Positions 11,116 to 22,447 of a DNA stretch of 64,000 bases are shown in pieces. The notes beneath the pieces are model-generated. The model was not told the origin of the DNA, ran no database searches, and worked only from the letters and a program-made list of their open reading frames with translations. The DNA is taken from assembly GCA_030512335.1 (NCBI GenBank), contig JAULSU010000006.1:2294001-2358000 (forward strand), read 5' to 3'. Made by a program: the position numbers and the translations under genes. Position 1 is the stretch's first letter. The number at the start of each line of letters is the position of its first letter. This stretch comes from Immersiella caudata. Lineage: Eukaryota > Ascomycota > Sordariomycetes > Sordariales > Lasiosphaeriaceae.

Positions 11116-13392
11116 ATGGATTCGCCAACCTCGGCAGCCGCCAAAGATTCTCCTGGAGGCTCTCGCATCGGGAGACCGCCGCAGTGGACCGTCTCTCGGT
11201 CACGCAAGCTCGCTCGGCTATACGTGTATACCACGCTGTCCATCGAGAAGATCATCAAAGCCCTCGAGGATGATATCTTTCGCCCAAGGTATGGCCCCGC
11301 CACAATACCCCTGAGACTTGATACCCCTGAGACTTGACATGTCGACTGACATGGCAGCAGGAAGAACTCGGCGCAAAAGACGGTGCACAAAATGCTAGAC
11401 AACGACCCTCGATACTTGCGTCCGGAGTCGCGCGCCGAGATGGACCAGCGCATCGCCAGTCTACGCGATTCGCCCCTTCGCCTCCGGAAGAGAAGAAAGA
11501 AGCCATCCCGTCCCAAATTCGGTGAGACCGTCTTGACGCAAAAGGAGGTTATTGCTTCCAGCACCGACATCTCTTCCGCGTCAGGGTCAAGTCGTGTGGG
11601 CCGCCCAACTTCTAGCAGCGCTTCTCCCGCACGCGGGACTAGGGCCGGCCTCAAACGTCTCCTCATTTCGACGCGGTCGCAAGACCAGGTCAGTGGTGAC
11701 ACCTCTGAAAGCGACACAAGCTCTGCCCGTGTGCGCCGCATCAAGTCCCGAGTGTCCGACTGCTCGACAGACTTCGCCCGTCAGATCTCCTCCCTGCTCA
11801 GAGACTTCACCATCTCCAGCACCTCGGACCTGGACGATTCCCTCTCAAACTCTCGACGTCCCTCGGCTGCAACGAGCGAGCCCCCTGAGCAAGCCGACCA
11901 ACCCGCAGAGACAGCGTTCGAAGCTTTCCCAGAGCCTGCATATGCCGTCCCTGGAGATTTCCTCACAGCGCACACCCGCAACTGCGCCGACTTCCCCGGC
12001 CAAGACCACGGCTCCGGAAAATGCTGGTGCTCCATCGCCGAGGCCACCTCCGCCGTCGAAAACTCGTGGCTGCTCCCCACCGGCGAACTCAACCCGCGCG
12101 CCAGACTCATCCTCTCGGACCCCTCGGACCACAACACCTCCCTCCGCGACCCCTTCGGAAACACGGCTCTCCATCTCTTCGCCTCCCGCGAATGCTACCG
12201 CGACGAGCTCTTCGCCATGGTCCTCACCGGTCCCACCGCCCGAACCATGACTAACACGGCCTCCCAAACCTTCCTCCACGTCCTCCACCTCGACTGGTTC
12301 ACCGATGACCTCTCGCACCTGAACCAACTCCTCGCCTTCCTCCGCGACACCTCCCCCTCCCTCTTCCACGCCGCCGACATCTACGGCCGCACCTTCTTCC
12401 ACCACGCCGCCTCCCTCCTGCGCGATCCCTCCCCTCTCACCCCTTTCCTCCCTCCATCCACTCTCCCGCCCCAACGCGACGCATTCAACTTCACCCCCCT
12501 CTCCCCTTCCACCCCTTACATTCCCCCTCGGCGACCCTCTTCCCGCGCCTCCTCCTCCTCCTCCTCCTATCCCCGAATCACCCCCCCTCCGCCATCCACC
12601 TCGGAATCTGCATTCCTCGCGTACCACGCCCGCCTCATCCAAACCATCCAATCCGCCTACACGACTCCTCTCATCCAAGACTCGGCCGGCCGCAACGCGC
12701 TACATTGCCTAGCCGAAGCCATACTGCACCAACAAGCCATGGATATGCATCGCTCCAGCGCAACCTCCACATCCCGTCCGAGCAAACGAAAACTCGACCT
12801 GTTACTTCCCTCCCGTCCCTCCACATCCTCAACTCCACCACTGGTTACATCCTCATCCAATGCAGAGACACCCAGCACAGAGACAGAAACACCCCTCCAA
12901 CCACGCCTCCGCCACCTCCTCGCCATCCTCCAACCTGCCTCCCCTTCGTATCGAGTCCTCCTGACGAATCAGTACTCCTGTCTAGGAGAGACTCCGCTGC
13001 ACGCGTTTATCACACACATCCCGGATTCGGCAGATGATAAAGCGAAGACGTTGCTAACCTTGTTGGCGGCGCTTCTTCGGTACGGCGCGAGGATGGAAGC
13101 GAGGAATCGAGATGGCGAGACGGCGCTGTTGGTCGCTGCGAAGTTGGGGAGGAAGGTCGCGCTGGGGATGTTGTTGGAACAGGGGGCGAATGTGCATGTA
13201 AGGGATGTTCATGGAAGGGGGGTGCTGGAGGTGGTGGATGTAGCGTGTAGAGGGGCCAAGGGGGATGTGGCGCTTTATGCGAGGCTGGAGGCGTGTAGGG
13301 GGCTGTTGACGGGGAGGAGGGATTGGATGATTAAAAGGAGGGGAGGGGTGGTGGAGGAGTGGAGGAGGAGGAGGGAGGAGGAGGAAGAGTAA
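11116..13392 (+). CDS. Clr5-domain and ankyrin-repeat protein
   Basis: Exon 1 is 11116-11288 and exon 2 is 11361-13392. The 72 bp phase-2 intron has a GTATGG donor, branch ACTGAC and acceptor GCAG; splicing gives 734 residues. Residues about 20-75 (GRPPQWTVSRSRKLARLYVY, then an IIKALEDD helix) resemble the Clr5 domain found at the N-terminus of many fungal regulators. A Ser/Arg-rich linker follows. From about residue 300 ankyrin-like units appear: DPFGNTALHLFA, DIYGRTFFHHAA, DSAGRNALHCLA, GETPLHAFI and NRDGETALLVAAKLGRKVAL. A low-complexity Ser/Pro stretch near 12525-12600 interrupts the ankyrin region, and the C-terminus is highly charged (Arg/Glu). A nuclear or scaffold role is likely, but no target is evident. 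The domain order is common in ascomycetes. Confidence 0.8.
11305..11336 (+). repeat. Two tandem copies of a 16 bp unit inside an intron
   Basis: The unit atacccctgagacttg occurs at 11305-11320 and 11321-11336 within the intron of the Clr5/ankyrin gene. It lengthens the intron without touching the splice or branch sites. Confidence 0.9.
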
Positions 13393-14568
13393 CGATGGGT
13401 GGACGGAAATTAGATTTCTTTTCGTTATAGATATTGATATTTGTTGGGAACCAAAATACAATGAGGAGCAAAAGACCAAAAGTGCGCTTTGCTACACGAT
13501 ATAAGACAAAAAAGAAATACAAAATCGAACACTTCTCTATCCTTTCCCATCCCGTCTATCAATATCCCACACGTATCCAAGATGTGAAGACCAGCTCTAC
13601 ATTCCCATACATTAAATGAAACATTATGACAAAAAACAACAGAAATGAACAACAGCTCTAAGCCCCTGTGATCGTGAGATCGTGATAGGGTTAGGGTCTC
13701 CGAACCATCAAAACACCAGAAACCGTTGCGCGGGGTAAAGCGAGGCAAAGATTGGCCGGCAGCTAGTGCGTTTCGCAGTGAATGGGGGAAGAGTAAGCTC
13801 TGTGCACGAGTTGAGTTGATGAAACAGTAGGCGAAATGCGAAAAAGATGGCGCAAGGACAGCGAGCGAGCGAAAGGTGACGACTGTCTCCGTCAACAAGG
13901 CCCGAAACGGTGAAATAAATAACAGTTCCAAAGGCCGGTTGGGTCCGTCGGGCTTCTGGGCGAAACTTCGGGTGATCCATCGCGCGCGGCCTGCCGTTTC
14001 ATGCGGGACGTCACGGTGGGGATGCGCGTCGGCCCGTCAGACGGTCGTCTCCATTGCGGGCGCTAGCACGAGTCAGCTTTCAGCGTCGACATGAACTACA
14101 GTTGGTCGATCTGTGCTGCTTGCGTGCGAGAGCGAGGGGCTCTTTGACAGGGGGGACTGTGCCTATGTAAGGTACCTGTACACTGCTGCGGGAAGGCGAT
14201 GGCGACAGCCCTGTAATGTTGAGCATGGCCAAGGTGGGGCATTTGCTGTTCGTTCGACTGGTTGAACACTGGTGGTGATTTGCAGATTCCGTCCTATTTC
14301 CCAAGCGTTCGGCCGTGGGTGTTGCGCAGCATCGCTGATGTCGTACTTTCCGATTGGAGAGGACAGGGTCAAGGCAGGTGCCGATTGATGGGGCACCTCA
14401 CCCAGCCCACGTTGATGATTGGACGACATGTCGATGTCTTGGCCGACCCCTTGCCACGCCCTGCTGAAGAGCTGTTGCAGTCGAGGGCGTCGAGAACCGA
14501 TGCAGACCAAATAGAAGAACCGAAGAGATATCCGAGAAAGAATGATGTATCCAGCAACATGCGTGCTA
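13393..14568. other. Intergenic between convergent genes, no gene seen
   Basis: AT-richer sequence after 13400 (3' flank of the ankyrin gene), then mixed sequence. Long minus-strand frames at 13425-13931 and 14163-14912 have no domain and shadow the small gene that follows. Confidence 0.4.
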
Positions 14569-15011
14569 TCAACCTTGCCGATTGAACGACCCGTCGAAGT
14601 TTTGGAGCTTCGCAGTCGCTCTTGCCTTGTAGTCCCGAACGGTCTTGTCGACATCCATGTGCCCCGCAGCAGCCCCGCCGCCAGCGACGGACAGACGAGC
14701 ATAAAGGGTTCCATCTGTGAAGGGGTCCTGGTGCACAAATCTCTCGATGTTGTAACTGTTGGAAGGTTTGCTGACATTATTTCTGCTGCTGCCAATGCTG
14801 CGGGACAGATCAGATCGTCCGAGTGTTCGGGTCGATGTGGAAGAGGGTGGGGCGCCAGCGCCGCTCCTGGACGAAGGACTGCGCAACGCCTGTCAGTGAC
14901 ACAACCCAACATGTGTGAGGGAACTGATCGGTAGCCGTGAATACTAGTTACTTACGAAGTAGAAGTACCTGCATCAACAGCTCCCGTCGACGAAGGCGCG
15001 TATGAGGACAT
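14569..15011 (-). CDS. Small hypothetical protein, two exons
   Basis: Proposed exons on the minus strand are 15011-14956 and 14878-14569, joined by a 77 bp intron with a GTAAGT donor, a CACTGAC branch and an acceptor GCGCAG about 14 bases later. The product is 121 residues. The N-terminal half is Ser/Gly/Pro-rich and disordered (SPSSRSGAGAPPSSTSTRT). The C-terminal half is more ordered, with SYNIERFVHQDPFTDGTLYA and DKTVRDYKARATAKLQNFDG. I do not recognise the family. Support is the consistent splice signals, the phase match and the changed composition. It has no obvious partner genes, and a chance frame remains possible. Confidence 0.45.
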
Positions 15012-18000
15012 GTTCTCGAAACTTTCCTGCGGCAGGAGACTTGACATGTGGAGGTAGCAAGTGGCTTGGGGAAGGATAAGACTGGGCTTCGAATAATGGG
15101 AAGGATGCTGAAGGGCTCATAGGTGCGCTTGGTGGTGGCGACAAGGGGACTATTTAACAACTCTGGTCGATATCTCAACTGACAACGTCAGGAAAGCAGC
15201 CCAAGGCCGCTTCTTGATCGTAAATAAGATCACATATCGTGCCAGGGGGTGAGTAATAACGTATGTGGGTACTGGAATCGAGCCTGCCAAGATGTCGAGT
15301 GCTGTGGAACACCACACATGGGGCCTGCCTGCGGAGATCGTGTGAGGTGTGGACCAACGGCCACCCACCCGAGCGACACGGCCTACCGATGAGGAAGCGC
15401 ATGGCTTAAAAAAAAGAGGTCTGTCCACAGGTGGTGTATCTTTGTATCTTCTACCTCTGCACCCACCCAGTCGTCACATCAATCCAGGTCGCTGGACTGT
15501 GGGTGACAAAAGGACGCTAGTCAATTCATGAATTCGGGGCGAATTCCAACACCCGACCCGCCAGTCGTCTCGCACACCGCGCTTTCGCCGCAGCGCTCCT
15601 ACCAGGAACGGAAGTGAATGGCTAGCCCCGACCCAGCACTCCTTTGCGCCGCCTACTGCCCCCCCCCCGACAGATGAGCTCCCAGCACTTAGTCAGTCAA
15701 ACATGGCAGCTTGAACGGACCCGAGTCCACGTTGCTGGTGGGATGCGACGGATTCACCCATCAGCGGGATGCGGCCTCCGCGATGCTGCACCTCGAGCAC
15801 ACCCATTACAACCGGTGAGGGCCACTTGACTGACGTGATGCGAGCTGCGCTGCCCGAGGGGCGCCTTGGGTAGGTTGAGAGTTAGGTTCGGGACCGCAAC
15901 ACAATTGAGGTCCTCGCCTGCCGCATCGCCGCTGGACAGCAGACAACAGCCGGAAACCCCGGTCGTTCCGATCTTCGACGGTTTTGTTAATTGTTGGTCG
16001 CGTTGCTGAAGCTCGGCATTTCACGTCCACCTATCGTTGCTCCGTCGCATCAACTGCTAACTTGGGTTCTGCGCACCGACGGACCTGTGTTTCTATCGTT
16101 GCGGGCGTCTGCAATGCTGTGTGAAACTACGCGAGTGCTTTCCGGTGGTGACAATTTCTGCGGTTTGTCGCCGAAGGTGGTGGACTCCTTGGCCGATCAG
16201 CCGCCGTCGAGAAAGGGGGCGCGCGGGGCTCGCCTCTCCTTTGCGAACGAACCCCTGGCGAACTACAGCTCCGCGCCGCAGCGCCTGCCAAACCACAAGG
16301 CAACCGCACCACATCCTCCATTGCCAAGCTCCGCAAGGCGACCAGAAGTTGTGAGACGCGTGCGCGGCGCTTTTGCGCGATGGACGTGTCTCGCCACCGG
16401 GTTCTCCCTATTTTCTGTTGCCGAACAGCCAACGCGTGCAGCCGGCAAAAGAAAGGGATCTCGCTCACCAGTGCTGTGTCCTGTGGCAAGTCGACGCCAG
16501 CGCTTGTCAGCCCGTTTCCACGTCTCCTCTACCGAGCTTGGACCCGTGGTCATTTAAACAAGTACATGCGCATTGCGCAATGTCTCCTTTGTTTCAATCG
16601 CATTGTCCCGAAGGGGAGAAGGTCAAGGAAGAGAACTTGGAAGCCGGCTGGCCGTCGCTGATGTGGCTTGTGGGATAACAATAGAGCCACTCCTTGTGAT
16701 CCCTCGCCAGATTGGGCGTGTGGGCGGCCGATGCTGCGGGCCCGAAGGCGGTGAGCACGAACCGCCGTGGTTTGGCCTGAAGGAGGAATCCCGGGCCCAA
16801 GTATCCCATCTCGGCCGATCCTGGGTGAACCGAGACTGTCACGACAGAAGGCTCATGTTCACGATGATCTTTTCTCTGAGCTGATGTAAGTTGGTCCGAA
16901 CTGCCTGCTCAGTTGGCGACATGCGCATGAACGGCCGTGCGTGCCAAAATGTCGCCGCGATGCTCTTTCGAGTAAATTCTCGGAGCCTCCATCCACGCTT
17001 GCAAGCCGATATCTGCTGGAATGGCGACCTCACAATGTCGCATTCTGGGTTTTGGGGCCCGGAACGCTTTCGCCAGCCGGGAAATGAGGTCAAACGTCCC
17101 GCAGCCCATCGCCCAATTGCCTCTCAGCGGCCAGCACACCGCCAGGACGGGATGCCCGAAAGACCGCCTTCAACCTTCGCCGAGTGGGGCCTTGACCGCT
17201 TCCGGCTGGACTATTTTGATGGATGTTGCCGCTGCCCAACCAGAACTTTACAGCAAACCCGGCCGAAGGACAGAGAGTGCCCAGATCCCGCGCGGGCATC
17301 ACAGAATCGGGTGCACTGGCAGACCGCCTCGCCGACAAACTCAACAGATGTAGCTGAGATCACGCATCCCAAACGCACCTGGGCCGGAAACGTAATCTGG
17401 TCATGCTTTTTCGCGTGGGCTGGCTGTGTGCCTGGGCAGAGAGCGCCATTCCGTCTGAGGAAAGCATTGGGCGGGATGTCTTAGCCTTCAATCTGAGAGG
17501 GTGTTTGACGAAAGTTCTCTGCCCGTGCATTGTTGCCGGTAAAATCGCGCCCCAGCCCGGCATGCGGATAACTGCCCGATGGCCGTTCAAACTCCGCTCC
17601 CCGACGATGCAGCAGGTCCCGTCGCCACGCAGAGGTGTGGGCGCCCGTTGATGTGGTGCTGGGAAATACGAAAAGTTCCCCCAGCGCAACGTGCAGCAGT
17701 GAGAGGCCTCTCGTCAGAAAAAACGCGTCAAGCCATCAACGAAAGCGTGCCCCACTTAGGGTGTCGTCTCTCCTGCCCCGCCAGGAACATCCCACCAGAG
17801 CCGCACTTTTCGGGGGTCTCTGCTGCCCGCAGCTCATCTCAAACTCTGGGCCCCTCCGTCCCGCGACATGTGCTCGTCCAAGCTCACCACCACATACGCC
17901 TTGCGCCCTGCCGTGCGCTGTTGGGCTGCACTAGAGAAACCTCTCTATCAAGCAGGCTGCAGCATTGCAGTCGGCGCATCTGACATCGCGACCTGAAGGA

Positions 18001-19156
18001 TCCTCCATTCGGGCGGCCCTCAAAGTGCGCCTACCTGTCCGACTCTGTACCTGCGCCGGCTCCGGATGCACCCCGTCCCCGCACGTTTTCCTTTGCACCA
18101 AACGTCTGTTCTCAGCTTCTAGAACGCAGCACCTACCGTTTTTTTCTTTCTTTTGCAGCAGCAACAGCAGAGCCTCTTCCCAGCACCAATGACCAACCAA
18201 TTCTTGACTTGGGGGAACCGTGCATTCGCCCTGCTGGGGAAACCTTGCCGACAAAACCTCACCGCCTGATGTGCGACACCCAAGGGGCTACCCTCTCTCG
18301 GCCATCCTCACGAATCACCGCACAGATACCGGACGAACTCTACACCGCAACACACGGGTTCCACGGCCGGCAACAAAATACACTACCGCTCATTCCGATA
18401 TACGTTGACAGTCATGGCTGACAGAAGCGAAACATTGAATCCTCGGAGATCGCTGCCTAGAGAGTCCCGGAGCCCTTGTATCAGTGCCTCTCTCCGATAC
18501 CCAGCAGGTAACTACCCTTTCACCGAGGAACCCAGCTCGGCGTTTCCCAGCCTAGGATCGCCGCTGGAACATAATCTTTGTCAACGTGGAGCGAGCCGTC
18601 ACCTACTTTCCTCGTCGCCCCCCCCCAGACAACCATGGCTCCTCGATCAGAGCCGATGTCACTGAGGATAAGCTCAAGCCTCAACTGAATTCTGCTGCCT
18701 CCTTAATACAAGCCACGCAATTCCGGCACTGCAAGGTCCGCCAAGCCAAAGATGACCACACTGCAGAGCTTCACGGTATGCTCCGTGATTACGAGAAGAG
18801 CGGTGAATGGCATTTACCTCCTTTCGTAGTTCCACTGCGTGAAATCACTGGCGATCAGACCGTTCTTGACATGGGGACTTCGGAAATCTTGTTGCCTACG
18901 ATGCGGCATTTGCCCACAGGATGCGCACACACCCACGCCAACGACGATATGCGGCTTCGTGGGTTGGCAGATAGATGCGCAACGGGTCAAGTCTAGAACC
19001 TGTTCAGGAGGCGCCGGCAACCCGTCCAACCTCGTGACCAGACATTCCACCACACTTGGCTAGTGTGCCATGCCTGGTATCTTCGGCGCTCTGCTGTATT
19101 TCAACACATTGCTCCATCGTCTGACAAATACTGCCAACTGCACCCCTGGAGGAAAC
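15012..19156. other. Long spacer of about 4.1 kb without a supportable gene
   Basis: Many overlapping frames of 60-200 codons occur on both strands because the sequence is GC-rich, but they are Arg/Pro/Ser-rich, mutually overlapping and without domains, signal peptides or convincing splice structure. A short poly-C run lies near 15661. No RNA gene could be confirmed by eye. Confidence 0.35.
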
Positions 19157-20060
19157 CTAGCCCTGTTGCCACAGCACGGCTTTCTTCCCCTCGGTGCTGA
19201 CCTTATCAACCTGGTCTTTGGTCAAGCGCCAGCCCAAAGCCTCCAGGGCGTCCTTGGCTTGTTCAGGATTTCCGATTCCTACCAGCGGAAGCGCGCCTTT
19301 AGAGATATTGGAGTTCAGTGCCACACTTGACACCCTCTTGCCTCTCCGCTCACCGATCCTTTGCAACACCTCCAGCACGGGCTCCACCACCTCCATATCA
19401 TAACTGCTGAATCTGTACGTCTATGGTGGCGGGTTTTTAACGCTGTACTTCCCGGACAATCGACTCTGCCAGGCTCGAGTAGCTCTGGAAGAAGATGCCC
19501 TCGGCCCTCCACGTTTTCATGAACCCCTCACTCGATATCTCGGGATAACGGCGGAGGACGTTGAACTCGCACTGGTTGACAGCCAGTGGGATGTCGTACT
19601 TGGCCAGCTCGGCTTTCATCTCAAGCACATCCTTTCGGTCGTAGTTGGCCACACCAACCGTCTTGGTCAGACCGAGCTCAACCCTTGGCTATGCCCTTCG
19701 CCGCGCATGCGAGGCTCTGCGAGTGGATTGGACAATGGACAAGGTAGATGTCAACATAGTCCAAGCCGAGACGCTCCAGTGATTTCTGGAGCGACTTAAC
19801 GGGGGCGTCGGCGGGGCACAGATAGTTACCTATCTGCCATCACGGGAGGGCCCAATCACTTTGTCTGGATGACGTAGTTGTCACGGGGGAGACCCTTGAC
19901 CAGGTCACCAACGATACCCTCGGAGGTTCCGTTGACGTAGGCCTCAGCGGTGTCAATGAAGTTGATTCCTGCCTGGAGGGCCGACTGCATGGCGGGCTGG
20001 GATGTCGATATACGCTTTGCTGTCACGTAATGTGCTTTCGAAATCGATGCACCAGTCCAA
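19157..20060 (-). pseudogene. Aldo/keto reductase, broken by stops and frameshifts
   Basis: Read on the minus strand, successive frames give an aldo/keto reductase in order. First comes MQSALQAGINFIDTAEAY...VIQTK, stopped by TGA at 19856-19858. In another frame follow KSLERLGLDYVDIYLVHCPI and a stop near 19680, then VELGLTKTVGVANYD...LAVNQCEFNVLRR...IFFQSYSSLAES, then after a further gap and frame change VVEPVLEVLQRIG...VALNSNISKGALPLVGIGNP and EALGWRLTKDQVD. The Asp-Tyr pair of the active site survives in FIDTAEAY, but the N-terminal barrel strand and the segment after the YSSLA motif are missing or scrambled. At least three disabling lesions make function very unlikely. The family reduces carbonyls with NADPH. 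Confidence 0.85.
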
Positions 20061-20674
20061 CAAGATCGGCCACCTGTGAGAAACTGTCCGACGCGGGCTC
20101 CACCTAAGTGGTCTTGAGATCGTGTTTATCAAAAGAAACGACGTTCGAACGTGACGGTCGCGCAACGATCCCAGCGCGATGCATCATAGGCGTCATAGAC
20201 TCAACCCAACGGCAGAAGCCGACAGTTGCAGCTGCTGCAAAGAAAAGAAGTGATGAACAATCTGGGGCACTGTCGTGCGATGATGCATTTGGTCTCCACC
20301 CGAGCCAAGCACTGTCCATTGACCCGGCAAAGCAGGAACTACCAAGCTTCCGGGAGGGGCTAAATGTCGATCTGCAAGGGTCATGACGCAGACTTCAGGT
20401 TAACAGCCAATTGTTTATCAATTGCTCGTGTGGAACCGCCGAGCAAAAGAAAGCATTCGCGGGCAATCACAGCCATTGACGTTGTGATGCAAAGCAGCAA
20501 TCGGCTTGACATCAGCAGCTGAGCAGGACCATAAGAAGCCCCGTCTCTCCTCTGCGACAGCCTGTCATTTGAACTTTCCATCTTCAAACTCAGCAACAGA
20601 CTCTGCACTCAAAACCACTCTGCACTCGCAAACAACACTAAATTTCATCACCTCTCGTCTCAATCTCACACACA
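20061..20674. other. Promoter region of the con-10-type gene
   Basis: About 0.6 kb with no gene. A small inverted element, CAATTG at 20408-20413 and again at 20419-20424 around a TTTAT spacer, is noted. The last 60 bp are a CT/AC-rich leader typical of fungal 5' untranslated regions. Confidence 0.35.
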
Positions 20675-21242
20675 ATGGCCGACAACAACCCCGGAAACTT
20701 TGCCAACCGGTAATTAAGCCCCATTCCCTCAAACCCCCCTCCCGGGGCGCTTCCTCTTCACTTCCCGTCCCTTCTGCTGGTACTGAAAACCCTCAGCCCG
20801 ACCGAAGAAGTCCGCGCAATCGCGTCGAAGGGTGGTCAAGCCAGCCACGGCGGCGGCGGCGGCGGTGGAACCAGCTCCGCGAACACCAATCCTGGCAACT
20901 TTGCCAACCGGTACGTCTTTATCTTGAGGCATCCCTCCAGGAGTTGATGTTATCCTGATGTTGACAACAATGCAGTCCCACAGAGGAAGTCCGCGCCATC
21001 GCATCCAAGGGCGGTCAAGCTAGTCACGGTGGGGGTGGCGGCAGCGGAGGCCTTGAGAGCAGCAAGAGCAGCGGAGGTAGCGGGACGGGGAACACCAATC
21101 CCGGCAACTTTGCTAATCGGTAAGACCATTTTCCCATGACTGAATGAGTGAGGAGAATGTGAAGCTAACCCCTGAAATTAGGCCCAAGGAGGAGGTGCAG
21201 GCCATTGCCTCCAAGGGCGGCAAGGCGAGCGGTGGTATTTGA
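20675..21242 (+). CDS. con-10: Conidiation-specific protein 10-type stress protein (KGG repeats)
   Basis: Four exons: 20675-20709, 20797-20910, 20976-21119 and 21182-21242; 117 residues. Each of the first three exons ends in NPGNFANR, and each of the last three begins with P(T/K)EEV(R/Q)AIASKGG(Q/K)AS. The repeat pair is the hallmark of con-10/KGG stress-induced proteins, which accumulate during conidiation and stress and are small, hydrophilic and Gly-rich. All three introns interrupt the same Arg codon in phase 2 (CG|N), so exons 2 and 3 are interchangeable modules joined by Gly-rich linkers. The classical family member has fewer repeats, so this copy has expanded by exon duplication. It is the only intact gene between the neighbouring pseudogenes. 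Confidence 0.9.
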
Positions 21243-21500
21243 AGGGAAAGGAATGAGAGGAGAAATGCGTAGTGTGTAGGATTATGTCGCTCCTTGGTCT
21301 GTAGGATTTGTGTACTGTGCAGGATGGAGATTCGGTGAAAGACATCAGCAACAACATATCAGGCATGACACCGTGACGCTCGTTAGCAAGAGGGTCAAGT
21401 AAAACAACCTTTTTTCTTCTTCTTTTTTTTTTTGATACCATCCTCAGACTCTTTGGTTGTGTTGTTCGCTTCGGCCACAAGAGCACAATCATCGAGCACC

Positions 21501-22131
21501 TCAGTCAAGCAAGGCATCATCACCCAAATTTTCCTTTACAATCCGCTCCGAAAGCTCCCGCAGCGCTTTTCCAAGCTCCGGGTCCTTCGCTTGGGAGCCC
21601 AGAGACCCCGGGTTGCTGGGATCAGTAAAATAAAAGTGTTGATCTGGGTCCTCGTGCGTGACCTGTTCAGGGGTTCTCCCTGCCGACTTCAGCGCCCATG
21701 AGGTCAGGTGACCAGTGACATCCAGGTATGCGTCCTTCCACTGCTCCTGGATGTTTGTGTTGACGGTCCCGAGGTGGACTGCCAGAGCGTAGATGGGCTC
21801 GCTGTTGGGTTTGATGACCCTATCGATGAGCCCGTACTTGGTGAAAAGCAACAAAACAAGTTTAGAACGTCAGTAGAGCTGGGTAGGATCGATCTTGTCG
21901 TCTTTGATCTCGTCGATGTTGTCAGCGTCGAGGGCGAAGGGTCCCGCGTTGATACCGGCGCTCAGAACGAGGAAATCCAGCTGGGTCAAGGGATTCGCGG
22001 AGCTGGGAGAAACCGGAACGGGCTCGCTCGAGGTTTCCGACGCCGCACTCTTTCCAGTCGACGTCGGCGCCGAGAGTTTCTTGCCTGATAGTCTCGATTT
22101 GGCGGGCGGGCTCCCACCGTTTGGCGAACAT
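21501..22131 (-). pseudogene. Short-chain dehydrogenase relic with nonsense codon in the active site
   Basis: Minus-strand translation gives FAKRWEPARQIETIRQETLG...VGNLE...LRES. After a one-base shift at the CCC run (plus-strand ggg, 21990-21992) it continues LTQLDFLVLSAGINAGPFAL. The text then jumps from DADNIDE to IKDDKIDPTQLY, so I infer an internal in-frame deletion of the central strand region. The expected catalytic YxxSK reads Y-stop-R-S-K, with TGA at 21870-21872. The frame resumes LLLFTKYGLIDRVIKPN, IYALAVHLGTVNTNIQ and ends TDPSNPGSLGSQAKDPELG...KENLGDDALLD with a second probable deletion after RTPEQ. The N-terminal GxxxGxG motif is absent. Non-functional. Confidence 0.8.
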
Positions 22132-22447
22132 ATTGACGTCACTTTGTCCGGACCTACTTGGTCCCCTCTGCGAGCACTTTCAGGTCATCATCGACGAGGA
22201 ACTACAACACATGTTTGACGAACAATTCGGCAGCGAATCTGAGTTTGACGTTGGGTGGGATACCTTCGCAAAGGTCTGGTCACGCATCACCATGAGAATC
22301 ACCCTCGGCGACTCGGCGCGGGATGACAAAGATCTCATCGACACGCTGGACGACATCCAGCCTTGTGAAGAAGGCGACCGGTGTTGTCATCTTCACTCCC
22401 TTTTGCAGATCGGCTTGAGCCTAATCAATGAAAAGACAAGGAGGTAA
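22121..22447 (+). pseudogene. Possible cytochrome P450 fragment
   Basis: On the plus strand, residues EHFQVIIDEELQHMFDEQFG, then WDTFAKVWSRITMRITLGD and RDDKDLIDTLDDI resemble the region before the I helix of fungal P450s (a regulatory helix, then xTMRITLGxxxxRD). No I-helix AGxDTT, ExxR or heme-binding FxxGxxxCxG motif is found downstream before 23200, so at most this is a short remnant. It abuts the opposite-strand SDR relic. The assignment rests on one segment and could be wrong. Confidence 0.3.

Noticed and set aside
14163..14912. Long minus-strand open frame of 249 codons
   Set aside because: Overlaps the small two-exon gene in a different frame; its text is Arg/Pro-rich without domain character, so it is treated as a shadow frame.
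15150..15430. Possible tRNA suggested by a GGCTCGATTCC-like stretch on the minus strand
   Set aside because: I could not fold a T arm with five paired bases or find matching acceptor and D arms.
15991..17983. Several 100-200 codon frames on both strands
   Set aside because: Mutually overlapping, Arg/Pro/Ser-rich and without start context, introns or domains; expected by chance in GC-rich sequence.
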